A stretch of 64,000 nucleotides of DNA from Marthasterias glacialis (taxonomy: Eukaryota; Echinodermata; Asteroidea; Forcipulatida; Asteriidae), in NCBI GenBank assembly GCA_911728455.2, contig OU452224.1, forward strand, positions 3,844,001-3,908,000, written 5' to 3'. Position numbers and translations under genes: made by a program. Numbering within the stretch: the first letter of the stretch is position 1; every line of letters begins with the position of its first letter. Positions 58,186-64,000 of this stretch are shown here, piece by piece. The notes beneath the pieces are model-generated. The model did no database searches and was not told where the DNA came from. It worked only from the letters and a program-made list of their open reading frames with translations.

Positions 58186-60472
58186 CTACTCTGAACTTTG
58201 TTATTAATTTTGTGTTGCCTTATTGCATCCTTGTTTTTGATCCTATCAAATGAAATATCAAACAAATGCACAGTTTTTGCCAGTTTTCTTTAATAGTTTG
58301 CCATGTTTAGATTAAGGTCACTTTTCCTTTCAGCTGCACTGATCATTTTTGCTAACTTCACAAAGAAGACCCTACTAAATCTCTGTCATTTTCTTAGTGT
58401 GTTCCTTAGCTTGTTTTTGATCTATGTACACTTGTTACCTATGTTATAACAAGAAGTCCAGGTTGTAGTCATACGTTTTTAATGTTGGTGTTTAAATGAT
58501 TTTTTTACTCAAAAAAAAATCATTAAATAATTGGGTTGATTGTCAAGTATCTAATGCATTTAAACTTCACGAGCACAAACAGTGAATTGATTCTAATCTG
58601 TGTATACAAAATGATGAGATGACTCTGTTAAAAGTACCATTTCATTTGAAGTGTTTAGTGATTTTTTTTTTATGTTTCCTTGGAAGAGGAAATTTGAGCA
58701 CATTGGCCCCGATTCTAAGTATTAAATGACTAGAGATGGATATGACCCACAAATTTCAAGTGTATCAAAATCCAGCACAGTTTGAAAAGTAAGCTAAATG
58801 TACTTTATAATTTAATTTGTATTGCTTTTGAAAACTCTAGCTATTATGACGAGTAGTATCTAATGCTTTTAAAATATTAGAAAGTGGAGAGTCTAATTGA
58901 ATTGGTTGCCATTTCTACTTGAAGTTAGAATTTTTTGTTAAAGATTTAAACCACAACAGTTTTCTGCATCCTACTTTTGAGCTAATTTGTATAGAATAGA
59001 AGGTTCTGATGTCCAAATGAATTTAATTTGATTTATTTGATGTTTCTAATGGTGGCACATTTTATTCTATTTCACTATTTCAAAAAGGTTACTTTTAGTT
59101 TTTGTTCAACGTTTAGACTTAAGTGGCATTTGTTTGATTAATTTTCAACTTGTAACTTCCGTAAGAGTTTTCTTTTTTCCACACAGTTTCCAGGATGCCA
59201 AACTCTCCTGCTACTCAAAACAGTGCAAGGCACTCATATCATTATGAATCCAAAGTACTTCACTTAACAAGTCAAGACATGACATGTTTCCCAAATGATC
59301 ATTTTCAGTAAGTGTAAGCTTCCATAACTTCACTAATTCTACTTCATTTCAAACTGACTATAAAGAGTTTTTTTGCTTAGGTTTGGAAATGAGTTCAAAT
59401 TTAACTTAGCTAAGTTCCAACTACATAGACGTATGTTTTTAGTAAAGATATTTCCTTCTTCAATTTTTGAGACATTGTCTTGTACTTTTATAAAATTTAG
59501 TGAGAAAATTTGTATTTTTGCTTGATCTAAGTCTAGACTAAATTTGGTCATGACAATTTGATTTGTGCATCTTGATCATCTAATGATGTAATGACACATT
59601 CCTTGTAGATGTGTTTATTGGGTTTTAGTTGTTTCTTTGGTTTCCTTACACTGTTTTGAGTAGCATATTTTCTCTGTACTATGGCCCTAGGGTGTCTGTT
59701 TGTTAACACCATACTCGGTTTGTGGCTCAATTTTTGACAATGTGGTGGCAATTTAATGACGGATCCATGGGAGATCCCCACTTTTTGATTTGGACCTCCC
59801 TTTTTATTCGCCTACGTTTTGCCGGAAAGCCCTGTCATGTCTTAATTCTTCTTTTCCTATATTACAATTGTCTTTCGTACTTAAGTACTATTGTACTTTG
59901 GTACTTTTTTTTTTGGGGGGGGGAGGGCATGATATACAAACTATGTCACACATTCCTACAATTGATCTCTTGAAGCTTTAAAGGTTATTCAGAGGTGCCC
60001 CTACCTGAAGCACTTTGAGCGTTATTTTCCAAGTCGCGCTTGATGCTTTCCTTATTGATTTGACTACAGCGTAACCAATGGTTTCATTGGTCTTGTGTAG
60101 TATTTGCTTAGGCTATTTGGCTTATCTCAACGCATTTTCAGCGTTGTGATGACTACTAAATCTAAACGATCTAAAGGCATTTGAGACACATGCTACAAAA
60201 CAGGTGTCTTTCTGAACGGTGCATTTAAACGTTTCTGAAACATCATGATGACTACAAAAACTAGTAATTTTCAGTATCATTTGGTGAAAATATCATTTTG
60301 CTTTTTCCTTATGTTCAATTATTGTGAACTTCTGATACTCTGAATTTGTATCTCACCGATCTAAATGCATTTAAGACACAATCCTATGTGTGACCAACCC
60401 TAAGCCCGCCCTCCCCCCCCCCCCCACTTCATGACAGGACCTCCGGCCAATTTCACCTCCTCTCTTTTCCAG
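58186..60472. other. No recognised gene
   Basis: AT-rich single-copy DNA with T, A and G runs (58,501; 58,664; 59,908-59,925). Frames of 70-83 codons show no domain. Confidence 0.5.
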
Positions 60473-60575
60473 ACCCTGGATCCGCCCCTTTTCAGTCTGC
60501 CCCTCAGTATCAAGGGAAACTGAGGTGCCTTTTATCGACACAGGGTTTGCCAGTCCTGCCTCTATTTTGTCCATG
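60473..60575 (+). CDS. Weak exon candidate
   Basis: A pyrimidine-rich acceptor CTCCTCTCTTTTCCAG precedes about 103 nt that stay open in one frame (S-V-C-P-S-V-S-R-E-T-E-V-P-F-I-D-T-G-F-A), ending at TCCATG/GTAAGT, a strong donor. The start ('ccctggatccgcccc') also resembles repeat sequence. Product unknown. Confidence 0.2.
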
Positions 60576-60685
60576 GTAAGTTTAATTGAAGTTGTTACAA
60601 ATTTGTGTACTGCACACTTTACTATACATCCTCATGTATAACATATACCATGCACCTTTTACAGCTCACATGTAAATCTATAATA

Positions 60686-61405
60686 AGCAGGCCCTGGGAA
60701 ATATTGATTGATGGTTTTTACCACCTCTTCTACTAGCAAACTTGCTCTAAATCACAACCTACACAGCTATTTATAGTTCCTGTTTTCTTGCCTAATTGTA
60801 AATTAGTCCTTGATTTGTTAAAGGAATCTAGCTGCATAGTTTGGTCATTTAGTTTGCATCAGAATCTACTGTGCTTCCTGTATCAATCAAAAACAGTTTT
60901 CTTCTGCACCAATAAAAACAAAAGTGTTATATATTGACTATTGAATATGAACCACTCCTGATTGCTGTTTCACCTTTACTTAAAATTAAACAAGTGAAGA
61001 GGTCATTCAAAAATGACTCGAGGATTGTTACATGCAAGACTTTAGCATTAAATGTGTATCTGCTAAGTGAAAATAATGCCTAGACTAAGATGCTCTGAAT
61101 TCAAAGTTGATGACAACAGTTTTATATTTACTGTTTAAAATAACTACTCCTGATTGCTATTTCAACTTTGTTTGAAGTGAAAAGGTCATTCTAAAAGCTA
61201 GAGCTTAATGTTTTGTGCCTTCTTAGTACATTTTTTTCTAAACACATTCAACAACCTTAGTTGAAACTAACAAGGATTGTTACATGCAAGTCTTTATAAA
61301 TAGCACTAAACTTGTTTACAGATGGTCAATACGTTCATGTTTCTTTACTTCAAATTTGATGAAGTGATTTTATAAACAACATTGTAGACTTTCCCAGGGC
61401 CTGCT
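60686..61405. mobile_element. Inverted-repeat element, AGCAGGCCCTGGGAAA tips
   Basis: AGCAGGCCCTGGGAAA (60,686) and its exact inverse TTTCCCAGGGCCTGCT (61,390-61,405) lie 720 bp apart. The interior has internal repeats ('ggattgttacatgcaag' twice; 'ctcctgattgct.tttca' twice). No target duplication is seen and no gene. Confidence 0.45.
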
Positions 61406-61738
61406 AGAGTCACAAATGCATACAACTGTTCCTATGAAATTACATTTTGTACATCTTGTACAGACTCTACAATTATGGCCTACTCTTAGTGTAGCTTATA
61501 ATCTCAGATGTTAGTGTAGCTTAAATTGCCTGATGTGGTAGCTAATACCTGCTGTTGGGGCAGCTTATTTTCATAAACAACCTTACTTTTTAAATGTTAT
61601 AAGTACTGGGTTTTTGCTGAAAACTCATCATCAATTTTGTCTATCCAGGACTGGGACTACATACTGAGATTGCTATGCTATAAACACAAGCTGCAGCTAC
61701 TGCTATGCTGATCTATCCCTATACTTCAAAATCTCAAG

Positions 61739-61906
61739 ATGGACCTTCTGCATGTTAACTTCAAGGAGCCAATAATGAGTGTCACTGATGAACTAATGAG
61801 AGATATTCACTACCATCCAGTATGGTATCTACACTCCTATGATGATTGTGTACAACTACTGAACTATTCATTGCACCTTCTTTACAAGGTAAACATACCT
61901 ACTTAG
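61739..61906 (+). CDS. Weak exon candidate, 55 codons
   Basis: ATG 61,739 reads M-D-L-L-H-V-N-F-K-E-P-I-M-S-V-T-D-E-L-M, then Y-H-P-V-W-Y-L-H-S-Y-D-D-C, ending Y-K and either a stop at 61,904 or a donor CAAG/GTAAAC at 61,889. An upstream stop in frame sits at 61,709, and an acceptor-like TCTATCCAG at about 61,649. The composition looks more protein-like than neighbouring frames. Not recognised. Confidence 0.25.
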   Translation: MDLLHVNFKEPIMSVTDELMRDIHYHPVWYLHSYDDCVQLLNYSLHLLYKVNIPT

Positions 61907-62696
61907 CTTTTTTGCTTAAAAAGACCCTTGACTAAAAATGTCTTGGCTTACACATTATTATTATTCAAAATCACAAGTACCAAGGCCTTATCTTAGAACA
62001 TGTTGTATGCATGGACAATAATGGACGGGCTGTATACACCACTGCTATAAAACATTAAGTAGTTCAAAGAGTTTGAATCCTATGGGTAATTACATTCAAG
62101 TATTTGGCTTAAATTACCAACTGTAAACTTACACTCACAGCAGAGTGTTAGTTCAAAAAATATCCTTACAGTTTCTTTTCATCTCTAGTACTCTTCCAGC
62201 TCATCTATAAGATTATTGAACTTGATGCAATTTCATCTTTCTACTGTACTGGTTCAAATCATCCTTCAACATTGTTTGTGTCTGTGTGACTAATCATTCA
62301 CCTATAATTTGAAGTGGAATACAGGATCCTGTCATCTAGTTCTATATTTAAACTGATTTGTATTTTAATCTTATTTGTGATTTGTTTCCAGTAGAATTGT
62401 TTACACTGACACTTTTACAGATTGGTGTCTACATTGATCTGATTCTTATTAAATTTGAATGTATTCCAAGAAAAATATGTGAACCTGTTTTAATTGGTAA
62501 TAGATCATAAGATTGCATGTGGTTTTCCAATGCATATGGTTTTCTTTTGGGTTTATGATACAAATTTATCTCCTTATTCTCTTTCAACATTTGATGTAAT
62601 GTTGTCCTACTTAAGTTTCACTACTTGACCAAAAACTAGTGGTGTATACAGCCCTAAAATACATGGAGCTTATCGATAGTCTTCAATCAAACAATA
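61907..62696. other. No recognised gene
   Basis: AT-rich DNA with no supported feature. Confidence 0.5.
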
Positions 62697-63808
62697 TTGA
62701 CCTATCGCCATTTATTTTATGATAGCCAATAACAGTGCACTAAGCACATTGTATGATCAACCTGATCTACAATACTGGAAAGTGATAACCTATCTCATAC
62801 ATACAAGATGTGTTACAAGTTGTATGCGTTAATTCCATTATTCATGTACATGTTATGTGATGTACAGTATGCCCCATTTAGCACACAGGGACAATGATAT
62901 GTACTTGTTCTACATGTAGACCATACATGATGCTCGTTCATATTGTTGGTCGCACCACGAACCTTCATATTGCACTCCACAGCCAAAATTCAATGTTTGG
63001 AGAAAATTGCAGTTGAAGTCAACTATTTTCCAAGCTGCTGTTTAGGAGATTGCTTTTTCATATTTTTTCAGGTTTTTTTAATACCAAAATAAAGCTGACT
63101 TCTTTATTCAATACAAAACTGTCAAAGTTTTTTAATCATGCACAAATTTTGATGAGTTATTAATTCCTTAACACATAATCACTTTGTCAAAAAAAAAGAG
63201 AACTGCACGTGGAGTGCTGTTGAGAAACCAATGAATGTTGAGATACTTTGCTTTATGAAAAACATAGATCAACAATACGTCACTTTGTGAAACTAAAAAA
63301 AATCAAACTGTGCATGATTGGCACCATGCCAATGCTATGTATTTGGTGATAAGTCTTCTTGCTAATCAGTGTAGTAACGAAACTATTGTGTGTTAGGTCC
63401 TGAAACTTGCTGAAAAAGTTAGCAGTAATGAGTATATCAATATTTGTTGAAAATCGGAGATGCAAAATTTTGTGAAGTTTGACCGATACGATGGTTCGTG
63501 GAGAAACCGACATTTCGCAGTATTTCTTTATATTATTCAATGTATGTAATCCAAAACACACATGACTAACTTTCCTACTACTTTACTAACAGCACATGCA
63601 GACAATACATGATGAAACGCATACATATCCAGTATGTGTTTCTTTATTCAAGTATATTTGACCAACACTTTCTCTGATGAACAAGTACATCAAAATCCAA
63701 CTGTACATGCATTGTGTAACTTGCATCTACTTCCTGAGAGTGCTTGTTTTAACTTGCTATCACTTATTTGTCTGAGATATGGCTAAGTAGCTAATGGCGA
63801 TAGGTCAA
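62697..63808. mobile_element. Inverted-repeat element of about 1.1 kb
   Basis: TTGACCTATCGCCATT (62,697) and its exact inverse AATGGCGATAGGTCAA (63,793-63,808) bound the segment. An inner pair 'caccacgaacc'/'ggttcgtgg' lies at about 62,953 and 63,492. No transposase; the 93-codon minus frame (63,280-63,561) has no domain. The last 190 bases of the window show nothing. Confidence 0.4.
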
Positions 63809-64000
63809 TTTTAATTACCTCGTTCCCATGTTAATCCATCTCACAGTATCTCACTGTGGCATGGAACTAATGAAATGTCCAAGAACATTGGGAGTAATGA
63901 TTGTTTTTGCTAAACAACCAAAATAAGGGCAGATGGTTCATTCATTTGTCTGAGTGGTGAGGGCACTGAGAGGATGTATGTTTAGAACAAAACTAGTTTG

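Overview
The window looks like nuclear DNA of a marine invertebrate, probably a deuterostome such as an echinoderm or hemichordate. This is an inference from several signs: AT-rich sequence, a frequent GGCCTA word, dense short inverted-repeat transposons, Penelope-like retroelements with GIY-YIG ends, a tRNA-headed SINE, and intron-split candidate exons with GT/AG borders. There is no prokaryotic gene layout. Very few frames look like host genes, and most open frames of 60-100 codons are chance or repeat shadows.

The dominant structure is a very large imperfect inverted repeat. Bases 1 to about 17,555 reappear as reverse complement between about 36,395 and 53,200. Alignable parts are close: one 155-base stretch that I compared had five differences. 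Each arm carries its own insertions, and the opposite arm often shows the empty site. Left-only items are a 353-bp TA-target MITE (6,030), a TTAC/TTAA-ended MITE (7,402), a tRNA-SINE and adjacent repeat (12,362-12,803), a hammerhead-bearing fragment inside a 2-kb insertion (15,362), and Penelope-like DNA where the left arm ends. Right-only items are a 2.5-kb element with about 125-bp terminal inverted repeats (38,743), a 23-bp minisatellite (41,881), a perfect 162-bp hairpin (46,628) and a 1.07-kb segment (43,796). The arms are either a genuine giant palindrome or two diverged haplotypes joined head to head in assembly. The sequence alone cannot decide this.

The centre (about 17.6-36.4 kb) holds, in order: broken tandem Penelope-like copies (17,556-21,240); an 8,025-bp element with CACTG termini (21,732-29,756); a CpG-richer stretch (32.3-35.4 kb) with promoter-like motifs, two palindromes and several possible first exons; then unremarkable DNA. 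The 8-kb element is the most gene-like part. It carries an acidic short frame, a SAM domain split over two exons that join in phase, a frameshifted C2H2 zinc-finger frame, and two further phase-matched exons of a conserved-looking C-terminal region. It also has arrays of the word TTGGTCA near both ends and in a triplicated 129-bp block. I see no transposase in it.

The last 11 kb (53.2-64 kb) lies outside the inverted repeat. It contains several MITE-like inverted-repeat elements, a polyadenylation-type end, a cluster of CTCF-like words and two weak exon candidates. Everything was read by eye; no alignment, database search or gene prediction was run.
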